Program-made: the position numbers and the translations under genes
Notes under the pieces: model-generated
Told to the model about the DNA's origin: nothing
The model's input: only the letters and a program-made list of their open reading frames with translations
Databases searched by the model: none
Shown: in pieces, positions 8,012 through 17,439 of the stretch
How positions within the stretch are numbered: position 1 is the first letter of the stretch
Layout of the letters: each line of letters opens with the position of its first letter
Origin: a candidate division TM6 bacterium GW2011_GWF2_37_49
Lineage (GTDB): Bacteria > Babelota > Babeliae > Babelales > RVW-14
Assembly (NCBI GenBank): GCA_000989955.1
Contig: LBTE01000010.1
Coordinates: forward strand, 1-39,383
Direction: 5' to 3'
DNA: 39,383 nt

Positions 8012-9454
8012 TTATAAAATTTCGGCAGCAATCTTGGCCAACTCACTTCGCTCACTTGTCTCTAAAAACACTCCGCCAAAAATATCATTCGATTTAAATC
8101 TATCGGTCGTTACCGTCAAGCCGTTGCTGGTAAAATCAAGGTACGGCGAGTCGATTTGGTATGGGTCACCGGCCAAAATCACCTTGGTCCCTTCACCCGC
8201 GCGACTGACAATGGTTTTGACTTCGTGTGGCGTCAAATTTTGCACCTCGTCAATCAAAACGAACTGATACGGAATGGAGCGACCTCGCATGTAAGTTATA
8301 GCTTCAAGGCTCAAAACTCCCTTCCGTTGGAGCTGTTCAACAATCGAATGCGTCTGAACATGCCAATCTTGATGATGGTGCTGATCCTGAAATTTTGATT
8401 TTTTTCTTGGTCTGACTGAATCAAATTCTTCATCTTCGTGAATCGGAGTTTTTTGTAGGTGGCTGTAGATAAATTCAATATTATCGTTAACTGGTTGCAT
8501 CCAAAAATGCAATTTTTCTTGCAAATCTCCAGGCAGATACCCAACATCGGCTCCCAGCGCAATAACTGGACGGGCAACAAGTAGCTTGCGATAGGCTCTT
8601 GCATGCATAACCTTGTAAAGTCCGGCAAGTAAGGCCAAAAAGGTTTTTCCTGTTCCGGCAGGGCCAAGCAATGTAACAAGTTTTATGTTGTCATCCATCA
8701 AAAGATCTAAAGCCATCAACTGCTGAACGTTTTTAGCTTCAAAAGTATTCATTAATCTAATGTTTTGAACCTCTTTAAATTTCTTTTCACCAAGATATCT
8801 AAAAAGTCTGTAATTATTTGGATTATCAACATTTTCGGCAATTATAAATTCATTGGAATAAATTTCATAATTTGCATCAACTATACTGAAAACATCCTTT
8901 AAACTGAGTAGCTTTAAATCGACTGCAGGCATTTGAATGCGGCTCCAGCCCTTGTAGTAATCATCATAGCTGACTTTGCCTTTCGTATAATCTTCTGCAT
9001 CAATTTTTAGGGCATCGGCTTTTACTCGTACATTAATATCTTTGGTAACAAGAGTCACTTCCATACCTTGATTCATCAAGTCGTGGACAGTTTGGAGAAT
9101 CAGATTATCCTTAACTTCGTGAATATCGGTTGTTACACAAGAAAAAAGAATTTTTTGTGGATTAGGTATTACCCTCAAAATCGTGTTTATATCGCTATTA
9201 ACCTTAACGCCTTCGCTCAAATGCCCTTTTTTACGCAAGTCATCAAGAAGCCTGATGGCTTCACGCGCATTGCGACCCTTTTCGTTATTTTCTTTTTTAA
9301 ACTTATCCAACTCTTCAAGGACAATAAATGGAATGGCAACAACTACGCCTTTAAATGACAATATCGCGTTGGGATCGTGCAAAATCACGTTTGTATCTAG
9401 CACAAAAACACGCGATGTTCTGATTTCTGTTGGTTTTAGGTTTTTATCTTCCAT
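8012..9454 (-). CDS. PIN domain-PhoH family ATPase
   Basis: 480 residues from the ATG at 9454, which has AAAGGA upstream; longer readings add a non-conserved tail. An N-terminal PIN nuclease domain begins FVLDTNVILHD (Asp 20, with acidic EELD near 48 and TKD near 139). The C-terminal PhoH-like helicase/ATPase has Walker A GPAGTGKT at residues 264-271 and Walker B FVLIDEVQN, followed by LAGDPYQID. The family (YlaK/PhoH2 type) couples an RNA-unwinding ATPase to an RNase. Its stop lies 14 bp from the end of the convergent membrane protein gene. An acidic/basic His-rich insert (around QDQHHHQD) sits between Walker A and Walker B. Confidence 0.92.
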   Translation of the reverse strand: MEDKNLKPTEIRTSRVFVLDTNVILHDPNAILSFKGVVVAIPFIVLEELDKFKKENNEKGRNAREAIRLLDDLRKKGHLSEGVKVNSDINTILRVIPNPQKILFSCVTTDIHEVKDNLILQTVHDLMNQGMEVTLVTKDINVRVKADALKIDAEDYTKGKVSYDDYYKGWSRIQMPAVDLKLLSLKDVFSIVDANYEIYSNEFIIAENVDNPNNYRLFRYLGEKKFKEVQNIRLMNTFEAKNVQQLMALDLLMDDNIKLVTLLGPAGTGKTFLALLAGLYKVMHARAYRKLLVARPVIALGADVGYLPGDLQEKLHFWMQPVNDNIEFIYSHLQKTPIHEDEEFDSVRPRKKSKFQDQHHHQDWHVQTHSIVEQLQRKGVLSLEAITYMRGRSIPYQFVLIDEVQNLTPHEVKTIVSRAGEGTKVILAGDPYQIDSPYLDFTSNGLTVTTDRFKSNDIFGGVFLETSERSELAKIAAEIL

Positions 9455-9542
9455 TTCGAAATCCTTTTTTTGTGTTAAAAAATACCTCTGTTTGAGATTG
9501 TACCAATGTTGAACATGATCAAGCAATAATGTTTAATAAATA

Positions 9543-9570
9543 TTTCAAAAACTTGTCGCACAAATATAAT
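9543..9570 (+). promoter_or_regulatory. Candidate promoter for thrS
   Basis: A perfect TATAAT at 9565-9570 lies 16 bp after a weak -35 TTTCAA (9543-9548). It is about 80 bp before the thrS ATG. Only the -10 box is convincing. Confidence 0.4.
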
Positions 9571-9648
9571 CTGGACTTTTTCACGTATCCATGCAAGAAT
9601 TTACTCGAGTAAAAAGTAGGATGGGTCGGCATTCACAGAGGATTGATC

Positions 9649-11355
9649 ATGGAAAACAATGAACGTTTGCATAACCTGCGCCATTCGGCTGCGCACTTAC
9701 TTTGTCAGGCAGTGTTGGAGTTATTTCCCAAAACAATCATAACAATCGGGCCAGTCACAGAAACTGGTTTTTTTTACGACTTCTTACCTGAAAAAAATTT
9801 TAAGGAAGAAGACCTGACGTTAATCGAAAATAAAATGCATGAAATTGCCGGCTGCAAATATAAAATTGAAGGTCGACAGGTCAGCAAAGACGAAGCTCGC
9901 AAGCTCTTTAAAGATAATAAGTTTAAACTGGAACTCATAGATCAAATACCTGATGAAACCGTTGGCATTTATTCTCAGGGCGACTTTTACGATCTTTGTA
10001 AGGGCGGACATGTCGATTCAGTCGATAAAATTAAGCATTTCAAACTTACATCAATCTCCGGAGCGTACTGGCGCGCCGACCGCAACGGTATAGCGCTGCA
10101 AAGAATCACCGGCATCGCTTTCTTGACCGAACAAGACATGCAGGACTACTTCAAAAAAATCGAAGATGCCGAACAAAACGATCATCGAAAGATTGGCAAA
10201 CAGCTTGATTTATTCACATTTAACGATGCCGCCGTCGGCTTTCCAATATTTTTGCCCAAAGGTTGGACTATATTTAATAAATTAATTGAATTTGAGCGCA
10301 AAATTCAACAAGGCATTTATCAGGAAATCAAAACGCCTTTGATCATGAATGAAGATCTGTGGAAAACATCTGGTCACTACTCTCATTATCGCGAAAACAT
10401 GTACTACACAAAAATTGACGAAAACGCGCACTGCATCAAACCGATGAACTGTCCGGGCGGAATTTTGGCATACAAAGACAAGCCTCACTCATACAAAGAG
10501 TTGCCGATCCGAATGGCAGAGTTTGGGTTTGTGCACAGACACGAGCTATCTGGCGTACTGCACGGCCTTTTCAGGGTTCGCGCATTCACTCAAGACGATG
10601 CACACATTTATTGTACACCAGAACAGCTTGAAAGCGAGATCTGGGGCGTAGTTGCACTAGCTCTCAAAACATACAAAACTTTCGGGTTTGAAAACGTTCG
10701 CATGGGCGTTGCTACAAAACCAGAAAAAGCTATCGGCTCAGATGAGCTTTGGGAAAAGGCTATCGCTGCGCTCAAATCTGCCCTTGAAAAAAATGGAATT
10801 GATTACTTCATCAAAGAAGGCGACGGTGCGTTTTATGGTCCTAAAATCGATATGATGATCCAGGACGCCATGGGCCGAGAATGGCAGTGTGGCACAGTTC
10901 AGGTCGACTTCTTCTTGCCACAAAACTTTGATTTAAAATATATCGCAGCAGATCAATCCAAACAAACACCAATCATGGTTCACAGAGTCTTGTACGGTTC
11001 ACTTGAACGGTTTATGGGTATTTTAATTGAACATTACAAAGGACACTTCCCTTTCTGGATGGCACCGATACAAGCACGAATACTTACAATCACTGACCAG
11101 CAGATGGAATATGCTAAATCAATTTACACCGAATTACTTAAACACGATATACGCATTGAAATTGATGAATCCAACGATCAAATTTCTGCAAAAATCCGTC
11201 AGTCTCAGCTAGACAAGATTCCTTGGATGCTTGTACTTGGCAAAAAAGAGGTCGAGGCCGGGACAATCACCTTGCGCCACGTTGATGGAAAACAGGAATT
11301 TGGATTAAAAATCGACAATCTTTTGAATAAGGCAAAAGAATTGAGCTGGGTTTAG
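9649..11355 (+). CDS. thrS: Threonine--tRNA ligase, without TGS domain
   Basis: 568 residues; the ATG at 9649 is preceded by AGAGG. The protein begins directly with the editing domain (RHSAAHLL, then DLCKGGH with Cys and His), so the N-terminal TGS ubiquitin-like domain of about 60 residues in E. coli ThrS is absent. The class II catalytic core is intact: MNCPG with the zinc Cys, HRHELSG, DDAHIYC and IMVHRVLYGS supply the expected Cys and two His ligands. The anticodon-binding domain closes the protein. The usual CPGH is CPGG here. A strong terminator follows, so it is probably monocistronic. Confidence 0.96.
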   Translation: MENNERLHNLRHSAAHLLCQAVLELFPKTIITIGPVTETGFFYDFLPEKNFKEEDLTLIENKMHEIAGCKYKIEGRQVSKDEARKLFKDNKFKLELIDQIPDETVGIYSQGDFYDLCKGGHVDSVDKIKHFKLTSISGAYWRADRNGIALQRITGIAFLTEQDMQDYFKKIEDAEQNDHRKIGKQLDLFTFNDAAVGFPIFLPKGWTIFNKLIEFERKIQQGIYQEIKTPLIMNEDLWKTSGHYSHYRENMYYTKIDENAHCIKPMNCPGGILAYKDKPHSYKELPIRMAEFGFVHRHELSGVLHGLFRVRAFTQDDAHIYCTPEQLESEIWGVVALALKTYKTFGFENVRMGVATKPEKAIGSDELWEKAIAALKSALEKNGIDYFIKEGDGAFYGPKIDMMIQDAMGREWQCGTVQVDFFLPQNFDLKYIAADQSKQTPIMVHRVLYGSLERFMGILIEHYKGHFPFWMAPIQARILTITDQQMEYAKSIYTELLKHDIRIEIDESNDQISAKIRQSQLDKIPWMLVLGKKEVEAGTITLRHVDGKQEFGLKIDNLLNKAKELSWV

Positions 11356-11387
11356 TGCTTTGCTACTATTTTTGCAAATCTTAACTT

Positions 11388-11428
11388 ACAAGGCGTATGT
11401 TTACAATGACATGCGCCTTGTTTTTGTT
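11388..11428 (+). terminator. Rho-independent terminator of thrS
   Basis: A 12-bp stem, ACAAGGCGTATG (11388-11399) with CATGCGCCTTGT (11410-11421) including one G-U pair, a 10-base loop, then TTTTGTTT. It sits 32 bp after the thrS stop. Confidence 0.9.
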
Positions 11429-11482
11429 TAAATATTGTATTTTATCTTTAATTAATTTTATTTTTATCTACGCAGGCACTTT

Positions 11483-11664
11483 TTGAAATTTTTTAAAAAA
11501 TCATTTGAAAGTCCGCTCTGGCAGATAGCTGGCAGGCCGGAGCTAAAAACTTATCATTATCTTGAAACAGCCGACCTACACGACGCTTTAGCAAATTATA
11601 CCCAATGTATGTGCCTGAATATATCGCTTTTGACCAGTACGGTTTTAAAAAAAAGGGAGAGAGT
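11483..11664 (+). pseudogene. Probable 3' remnant of murD upstream of ftsW
   Basis: An open stretch begins at 11483 and contains LETADLHDALANY, which resembles the LEEAV region near the end of MurD. In the +2 frame from about 11600 the peptide VPEYIAFDQYGFKKKGE runs into the ftsW start. This fits the MurD C-terminal signature SPACASFDQYKNFEERGE with matching spacing except one missing residue. The two halves are in different frames and everything upstream is missing, since the thrS terminator is only about 55 bp away. murD directly before ftsW is the standard division-cluster order, which supports the reading. It may be chance similarity; a short intact ORF of 64 codons (11483-11677) is the alternative. 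Confidence 0.42.
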
Positions 11665-12777
11665 ATGTCAATTGTAACAAACCCGATAAAGAGTGATTTG
11701 CGTAAATTTTTGTTGTCTGCACTTGCGCTAACATTTATAGGCCTAGTTTTTATATATTCATCAAGCTCAATTTTTGCGATGGAAAAATTTGGAAGCGCAA
11801 GCTATTTTTTAAAAAAACAATTCTTTTATTTAATTTTATCAATCGGTTGTTTCTTTGTTTTTACCGCCACCCCGATTAAATTTTGGAAAAAAAATGCGCC
11901 GCTTTTTTTCTTTGGCGCGATATGCTTGACATTGCTTACATTTGTGCCGTTTTTGGGCCTAAAATGCCACGGATCAAATCGATGGCTACGAATTGGCGGG
12001 TTTGGCTTTCAGCCAAGCGAGCTTTTAAAATTGTTTTTACTGATTTACCTAGGCTTTTTCCTTGAAAAGAAACAGCTTGTCAGCGGGTCATTCATTAACA
12101 GCTATCTTCCATTTTTGTCAATTCTTGGCGTAACTTCGCTTGTTCTTCTAAAGCAGCCTGATTTTGGTTCAGTAATAACACTTTTTTCAACAGCTATAAT
12201 ACTGCTTTTTATCGCTGAGTTTAACCTGTTTTATCTGGGCATGACAGTGCTGGCCATGATTCCAGCGGTTGTTTACTTGGTTTTGGCCAAATCTTACAGG
12301 TTAAACCGAATTTTAATATTTTTAAATCCCTGGTCAGACCCGCAGGGTAAAGGTTTTCAAATCATTCAATCATTGATAGCAGTTGGATCAGGCAGTTTTT
12401 GGGGGCTTGGTCTTTCAAACTCAAAGCAAAAATTCTTCTATCTTCCAATGCAACACACAGATTTCATTTTTTCGATTTTAGCCGAAGAAACAGGCTTTAT
12501 TGGATGCGCTCTAGTAATATTGCTTTATTTTGGGCTTTGTTACTGGGGATTTAAACTAGCATTGAAATTTCAAGATCCATTCGCCTTTTTTACGACCCTG
12601 GGCTTCGTTATTTTTATAAGTTTACAGGCTGTAATCAATTTAATGGTCACTACCGGACTTTTGCCTACCAAAGGCCTGGGACTACCGTTTATAAGCTATG
12701 GCGGAACCGCCCTGCTCTCGCTTTTTTGCATGTTAGGACTTATATCCAATTTTGCACGAAATGCTGAGCAGGCATAG
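11665..12777 (+). CDS. ftsW: FtsW/RodA/SpoVE family lipid II polymerase
   Basis: 370 residues from the ATG at 11665 (AGGGAGAG upstream). SEDS family: polytopic membrane glycosyltransferase that polymerises lipid II during septation. About ten hydrophobic segments are visible. Family blocks include GSNRWLRIGGFGFQPSEL, HTDFIFSILAEETG and the C-terminal GLPFISYGGTALLS. FtsW is favoured over RodA because of the GLGLPFISYGGT form and the apparent murD remnant in front. The next gene is more than 300 bp away, so no division genes follow. Confidence 0.93.
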   Translation: MSIVTNPIKSDLRKFLLSALALTFIGLVFIYSSSSIFAMEKFGSASYFLKKQFFYLILSIGCFFVFTATPIKFWKKNAPLFFFGAICLTLLTFVPFLGLKCHGSNRWLRIGGFGFQPSELLKLFLLIYLGFFLEKKQLVSGSFINSYLPFLSILGVTSLVLLKQPDFGSVITLFSTAIILLFIAEFNLFYLGMTVLAMIPAVVYLVLAKSYRLNRILIFLNPWSDPQGKGFQIIQSLIAVGSGSFWGLGLSNSKQKFFYLPMQHTDFIFSILAEETGFIGCALVILLYFGLCYWGFKLALKFQDPFAFFTTLGFVIFISLQAVINLMVTTGLLPTKGLGLPFISYGGTALLSLFCMLGLISNFARNAEQA

Positions 12778-13089
12778 CTCTCCATATTCAGCCTGAAACA
12801 CTCACATCCGGCAGGCGCGACGCATTATTCACGTAGAAACAAATCTTTACTTTTGAATAAAAACCATCTTTTTTATTCAAAATCAGTATCTTTTTAAAAA
12901 TTTTCAATACAAAACGCAATTAAAATATTTCAAATATAAAACATTGGCAGAATGTTGGTGTAATTTATTATAAAAAATGAATTTAATATCATTGCATCAT
13001 TGACACTTTTTGTATAAATGGCATATTTGAAAATATGAATAATTGTGGGGGTTTAACTTATTGAATCTTAAAACTTAAAGGATTATGAA
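12778..13089. other. AT-rich intergenic region before the 1158-residue protein gene
   Basis: 312 bp with no coding signal on either strand. The last 100 bp contain the candidate promoter at 13000-13027 and AAAGGA before the next ATG. No hairpin terminator for ftsW is seen. Confidence 0.6.
13000..13027 (+). promoter_or_regulatory. Candidate sigma-70-type promoter
   Basis: Perfect -35 TTGACA (13000-13005), 16-bp spacer and a weak -10 CATATT (13022-13027). The spacer contains TATAAATG seven bases after the -35 box, exactly as in the promoter at 21874. It is about 60 bp before the ATG at 13090. Confidence 0.45.
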
Positions 13090-16000
13090 ATGTTGAGTTT
13101 CATCTACAACTCTAAACTAGTCAAGACTTGCCTTTTGTTTTTGCAGCTGGCCATTTTTGTGCCAGTTTTGGGAGCAACACAAACACCTGTCCAGGCACAA
13201 GCACCTGCTCAAAGCCAAGAACCTCAAGCGCAAGCTCAAGAAATGCCATCTTTTGACCAACTGCTTTCGCCAGAAATGTTCTCCGGCCTAGGCCAAGATA
13301 TGGAAAAGGAGCAGGCAAGAGAGCTTGAAATCAAACAAGCAAATTTCGAAAATCTTCCTCAACATATTAAAGACGCATACAATGCAGCCAATCAAAAATA
13401 TGTAACGTTCTTAAAACATATAGATATCAAAAATGGCTTAAAAGATCTTTGCGACAAAATAAGAAAAAAACTCGATTCACTCGCTGAAAAAAATCAAAAT
13501 CCTGAATGCAGCAGTCATGTTAAGGTGGTCAAGGAAGGCCTTGATAAATTTGAAGAAGCACTTTTTGCAGGCGCATTTAAACAAATTCCAGCAATTCCTA
13601 AAACTGCTCAAAAAAACTTTTTAGCCGAATTAATTGAACGCATGAAAGCTGGAGCAAACCCCAAAACTAACGCCAAAGATGGAGCAACCGGTGAACTAGC
13701 AGGATTGGCAGATTTTCAATTAAATTTTGATGAAAAAGACAAGAAAAACGAAGAATCAGAGCTTAAGTGTAAATTTATAGAAAAAGATTTCATCGACCTT
13801 TTCGATTCATTTGGCCAAATTCTTCAAGATATCAAAGAGGCTGAGGATGCTGAACTTCTATCCGACATTTTAAGTTTTAGAAATATTGTCATAACGGTAC
13901 AACAAGATAATCAACCTGAATTGGTGAAAAGATATCTCAAGTTAGTGTTCCCTCTTCAAAAAGAGGCCTCACGCGGTTTGAGGGGATTAAAAAAATTACT
14001 TAATCAGGAGCTGATTCCGCTCAAAAAAGCACGTATTGAAAATTTTGAGCTTGGTGAAAACGATCCTAAAGTATTAGCTCAAGTCTATTTATATAGCTAT
14101 TGGATTGAAGATGTCACAAAATCAATTGACAATATACGCAAATTCGAAAGTTTAAAATCATCCGTAAACTCTGTTTTAGGTCAAAGTGGCTGGCTTTTTG
14201 ATAAAGCTGGATTCATCTACGACCTTGTCAGACCTATTTATTCTTTCTGGTTAAAAGAAAAGCTTGAAAAACACACCACTTGGGGTGGTTTTGAGCAGTG
14301 GTGGTGCGAGTTTGGAGTAGACGTGGCATTTACTTGGTGGATGCGCACAATTCAAGATTTCAACAAATCAAAGCCTCAACTCGATGCTCACGTTTTGAAT
14401 GGGGAACAGCTTGGCAAACCAGCATCTCCGATGGATATGATAGGCAAAATGCTTTCGTCCATTAGCTCTGGCGGCGTAGATCCAATGGTAATGATGGAAA
14501 GCATGGTGCTTGGAATGATGGGCGGATCTGGATTACAAGCTCGATTTATGAAAGCCGGGTTATTCTTTTTCAATGCTGTAAATGTTACGAATACACCAAG
14601 AGGTTTAAGTCGATCATTAATAAATTTATTTGGCAATTACCCACGCATTGCAGCTCTTTCGCTAGATCTAAAAGGACTTGCAACAGAGTACGTTTGGCAA
14701 TTCGGAAGAGAATATTGTCGTAGCGGACAACTGTCAGCATACCCATCTTACGACATGAGAAACGATATAAGAATATACGGTAAAGATAAAGTTGCTGGGA
14801 TAACCAATTGGACAACCAACGCCATTGATCAATTGCTTCCATCGTTTTGGACGCACTGTGACAGATTCACGGCGGGAATTGTAAATCCTGGTATATTTTC
14901 AAGCTTAACTCCAAAAATATTTGACCTTTGGATCCGTTCATCGGGCTTCATGGATCGCGATCCTGGATTTAATAATGAAAAACTGACTGAATGGAAAAAC
15001 GACATAGCAGGCGATAATGAGGATAAACTTCCAAGAACTAAACGTCAAAGAGCCGTGTATTACCTTGAAAAGTACCTGGATCATGAATATTATTCAACAT
15101 TATTTGCCAAAGCAGCTGAAGGTAATGTCGAAGCAATTGCTAACATAAAAGCGCTTCCGTTTTACGCCGACAAAAATGACGGCATTTTAAGAAGGACATT
15201 GGTAGCCGTTGGCGTTAGATCCGCAGTTAATCATGAAAAAATTAAAACTGACTCTGAACAAGACGCGGGCCTGCTAAAAAACTTAGTAGAGAATCCAAAA
15301 AATAAGACGGCTACGATAAAAGATTTAGATAAGGATCACCCTCTAAGGCAGGCGTTTGACGATGAAGCCGATGTTGCAAAAATACGAACAAAAGCGGCAA
15401 ACTTGCTTAAAGAAAAGTTTGATGATACGGTAGCTACGCTGTTTGCACAAGCCGAAACAGACGACAGCACAATCGAAACAATTAAAACACTTCGATACAA
15501 TAATAAAGGGTTATTATTCAGTAGATGGATGGCAGACGTCAATGCAGAAAATCTAGATGGAAACACCGAATCAAGCATCGTCCAACTTATCAAAAATGGC
15601 GTAATAGACAGAGAAACAGCTGTCCGTTATATGAAGCTTAAGCAAGACGGCCACCACGTTGGAAGCATTCAGTGGTACATCATAGAGTCAATGCTGGTAT
15701 CGCATATCATATCATGCTTTGGTACAAAATTAGCCCAAGTCACAGTAAAATGGTTCCAAAAGCCGTTGTTTGGAACAGCATTTAAATTATTTGATTATAC
15801 AACAGAAAAGATATTGAGTCTGGGACAAGCTCTTAATATCCTCAGCGAAGAAGACAGAGACGACCTAAGCAGTCTTAAATCTGATTTTGAAGGGATGTTT
15901 GACGAGATACCACAAATGATAAACCAGTTGATATCGGCGTGCTCCAGCAATGCACAGGGTCCAGACATGCTTGCAGCAATGCAAGGCGGTGATGTGGGAA

Positions 16001-16566
16001 CAATGATGATTAGCATGATGTTGAAGCAGCAGTTTTTGCGCATTCTACCTACCGATACCCCAGAAATAGCTCAAAAGAAAACAGTTACTTGCATCATCAG
16101 AATTTTAACTCAGTTCGGAGTGCTCAGTTACTCCGATGGGTATTCATTAATGAAAACATATGATGCAAAAATGCGACTGGCCCCAATTATTGCTTCAATG
16201 AAAAATGCAGAGATTAGCGAAGAGTTTATCGTTGATTTCACCGGTAAACTTGGCAAATTTAGTATTGTACTTGCAAAAGATTTTTCAAAAATGGTTAACA
16301 GTAAAGAGTTTGCTCCTAAAATTGCGTTGCTAAGAATATCAAGAAGGCTGGATGTGGAGTTTGCAAAGGCTCTTGCAGACAAAATTAAAATTGGCATCTT
16401 TGCTGGCGTTCTTAGCAAAACAGTCTTCGTACCGCTGCTTAATCAGACGATTGGCAATCAAATAAGAGATAAGGGAACTCTTACCGATGGCGCTTATTGG
16501 GTTGGAGGCAAGGCAATAGAAGGCCGTGATTGGCTTGGTAGAAAGATTGCAAGCGCAATAATGTAA
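13090..16566 (+). CDS. Large exported protein of unknown function (1158 residues)
   Basis: The N-terminus has a signal sequence (LLFLQLAIFVPVLGA) followed by a Gln/Ala/Pro-rich segment (residues about 32-55). The rest is mainly helical, with charged stretches and no family that I recognise. Two Met/Gly-rich patches stand out: around residues 445-485 (MDMIGKMLSS, VLGMMGGSG) and around 957-980 (DMLAAMQGGD, TMMISMML). Hydrophobic segments near residues 365-390 and 890-910 could contact membrane. AAAGGA precedes the ATG, with its own promoter and a strong terminator, so it is a single-gene unit. A surface or host-interaction role is a guess. Confidence 0.75.
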   Translation: MLSFIYNSKLVKTCLLFLQLAIFVPVLGATQTPVQAQAPAQSQEPQAQAQEMPSFDQLLSPEMFSGLGQDMEKEQARELEIKQANFENLPQHIKDAYNAANQKYVTFLKHIDIKNGLKDLCDKIRKKLDSLAEKNQNPECSSHVKVVKEGLDKFEEALFAGAFKQIPAIPKTAQKNFLAELIERMKAGANPKTNAKDGATGELAGLADFQLNFDEKDKKNEESELKCKFIEKDFIDLFDSFGQILQDIKEAEDAELLSDILSFRNIVITVQQDNQPELVKRYLKLVFPLQKEASRGLRGLKKLLNQELIPLKKARIENFELGENDPKVLAQVYLYSYWIEDVTKSIDNIRKFESLKSSVNSVLGQSGWLFDKAGFIYDLVRPIYSFWLKEKLEKHTTWGGFEQWWCEFGVDVAFTWWMRTIQDFNKSKPQLDAHVLNGEQLGKPASPMDMIGKMLSSISSGGVDPMVMMESMVLGMMGGSGLQARFMKAGLFFFNAVNVTNTPRGLSRSLINLFGNYPRIAALSLDLKGLATEYVWQFGREYCRSGQLSAYPSYDMRNDIRIYGKDKVAGITNWTTNAIDQLLPSFWTHCDRFTAGIVNPGIFSSLTPKIFDLWIRSSGFMDRDPGFNNEKLTEWKNDIAGDNEDKLPRTKRQRAVYYLEKYLDHEYYSTLFAKAAEGNVEAIANIKALPFYADKNDGILRRTLVAVGVRSAVNHEKIKTDSEQDAGLLKNLVENPKNKTATIKDLDKDHPLRQAFDDEADVAKIRTKAANLLKEKFDDTVATLFAQAETDDSTIETIKTLRYNNKGLLFSRWMADVNAENLDGNTESSIVQLIKNGVIDRETAVRYMKLKQDGHHVGSIQWYIIESMLVSHIISCFGTKLAQVTVKWFQKPLFGTAFKLFDYTTEKILSLGQALNILSEEDRDDLSSLKSDFEGMFDEIPQMINQLISACSSNAQGPDMLAAMQGGDVGTMMISMMLKQQFLRILPTDTPEIAQKKTVTCIIRILTQFGVLSYSDGYSLMKTYDAKMRLAPIIASMKNAEISEEFIVDFTGKLGKFSIVLAKDFSKMVNSKEFAPKIALLRISRRLDVEFAKALADKIKIGIFAGVLSKTVFVPLLNQTIGNQIRDKGTLTDGAYWVGGKAIEGRDWLGRKIASAIM

Positions 16567-16600
16567 ATTTTAAGCTGTCAAATATATTATCAAAATATTA

Positions 16601-16640
16601 AAAAAGGCGGGTCGGTTAATTAACTGACCCGCCTTTTTTT
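16601..16640 (+). terminator. Strong rho-independent terminator
   Basis: AAAAAGGCGGGTC (from 16601) pairs with GACCCGCCTTTTT; the inner GTTAATTAAC is itself palindromic, so the stem has almost no loop. A seven-T run ends it. Because of the A-run on the left it could work in both directions. Confidence 0.93.
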
Positions 16641-16738
16641 GTATGATTATACAAACGATTATCAATTAAAGTTTGAATATTTGTAGATTTACAGTACGCT
16701 TTACATGATTCATAACTTTAAAATTTGAGTGATTTTTA

Positions 16739-17350
16739 ATGAAAAATTTTAGTAAAATATTTCAAGACAAACACTGGCTTACCATCTCAAACATCATTAC
16801 CACGCTTCGTATTTTTTTGGCACCTGTAGTGATTGTTGGAATGTACTACAGTTGCTGGGTATTTTCGTTCTTTATTTTTGTTTTGGCTGCCGCAACAGAC
16901 TTATTAGACGGTTATTTAGCTCGATTATTAAATCAGCAAACCCACTTTGGCCGCATGCTAGACCCTGTAGCCGACAAAATATTTTTAATCTCTTCGTTTT
17001 ATTCGCTTTCTTTTATCAACACACCATCGTTTTTAGTACCTGCCTGGTTTGTTTGGTTGATAATTGTCCGCGAGATCTTGATCCTGCTTGGCAGTTTGAT
17101 CTTAATCATCGCTTGTTCAAACTTCGAAGTAAAACCAATTTTATGGGGTAAGCTAACAACATTCTTTCAACTCGCTTTTATTGCATGGATCTTCGCTTGC
17201 TACTTTTTTAGTTGGATTCCAGTCAAAACATACAACATATCATTGATACTGTTAACCATCTACTCGGTTATCTCATTTCTTGTCTACGCAAAAATTGGCT
17301 TGAGTAAATTTTTTCAAAAAACTAGACCCTGCCAAAAGCATTATATTTAG
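16739..17350 (+). CDS. pgsA: CDP-diacylglycerol--glycerol-3-phosphate 3-phosphatidyltransferase
   Basis: 203 residues, integral membrane. The CDP-alcohol phosphotransferase signature is complete: DLLDGYLAR, then after eight residues GRMLDPVADK, giving the three catalytic/metal Asp sets. N-terminal ISNIITTLRIFLAP is typical of PgsA, which commits CDP-diacylglycerol to phosphatidylglycerol. A cardiolipin or phosphatidylinositol-phosphate synthase of the same family is less likely. The Shine-Dalgarno is weak. TTTACA (16688) and CATAAC (16711), 17 bp apart, could be its promoter. The last few codons overlap dispersed repeat copy D, in another frame. Confidence 0.88.
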   Translation: MKNFSKIFQDKHWLTISNIITTLRIFLAPVVIVGMYYSCWVFSFFIFVLAAATDLLDGYLARLLNQQTHFGRMLDPVADKIFLISSFYSLSFINTPSFLVPAWFVWLIIVREILILLGSLILIIACSNFEVKPILWGKLTTFFQLAFIAWIFACYFFSWIPVKTYNISLILLTIYSVISFLVYAKIGLSKFFQKTRPCQKHYI

Positions 17351-17432
17351 GGCTATACATTGATTATAATCGCACAAAACCCATAGCTCGTCGGCGCTAG
17401 AAATAAATCAATAAATTTTATAAAGATTCCGT
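17329..17432 (+). repeat. Dispersed coding-relic repeat, copy D
   Basis: Starting inside the last codons of pgsA, one frame reads LPKALYLGLYIDYN, then KP, two stop codons and INKF. Positions match the consensus SKAQYLGLYIDYGLRKP...REIDKF residue for residue. It has lost the REI and the later part, so it is a decayed partial copy. Its left edge supplies the pgsA C-terminus in a different frame. Confidence 0.55.
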
Positions 17433-17439
17433 GCGAATA

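Noticed and set aside
9068..9512. Plus-strand ORFs opposite the PhoH gene
   Set aside because: Shadows of a strongly conserved minus-strand gene with no ribosome sites or known motifs.
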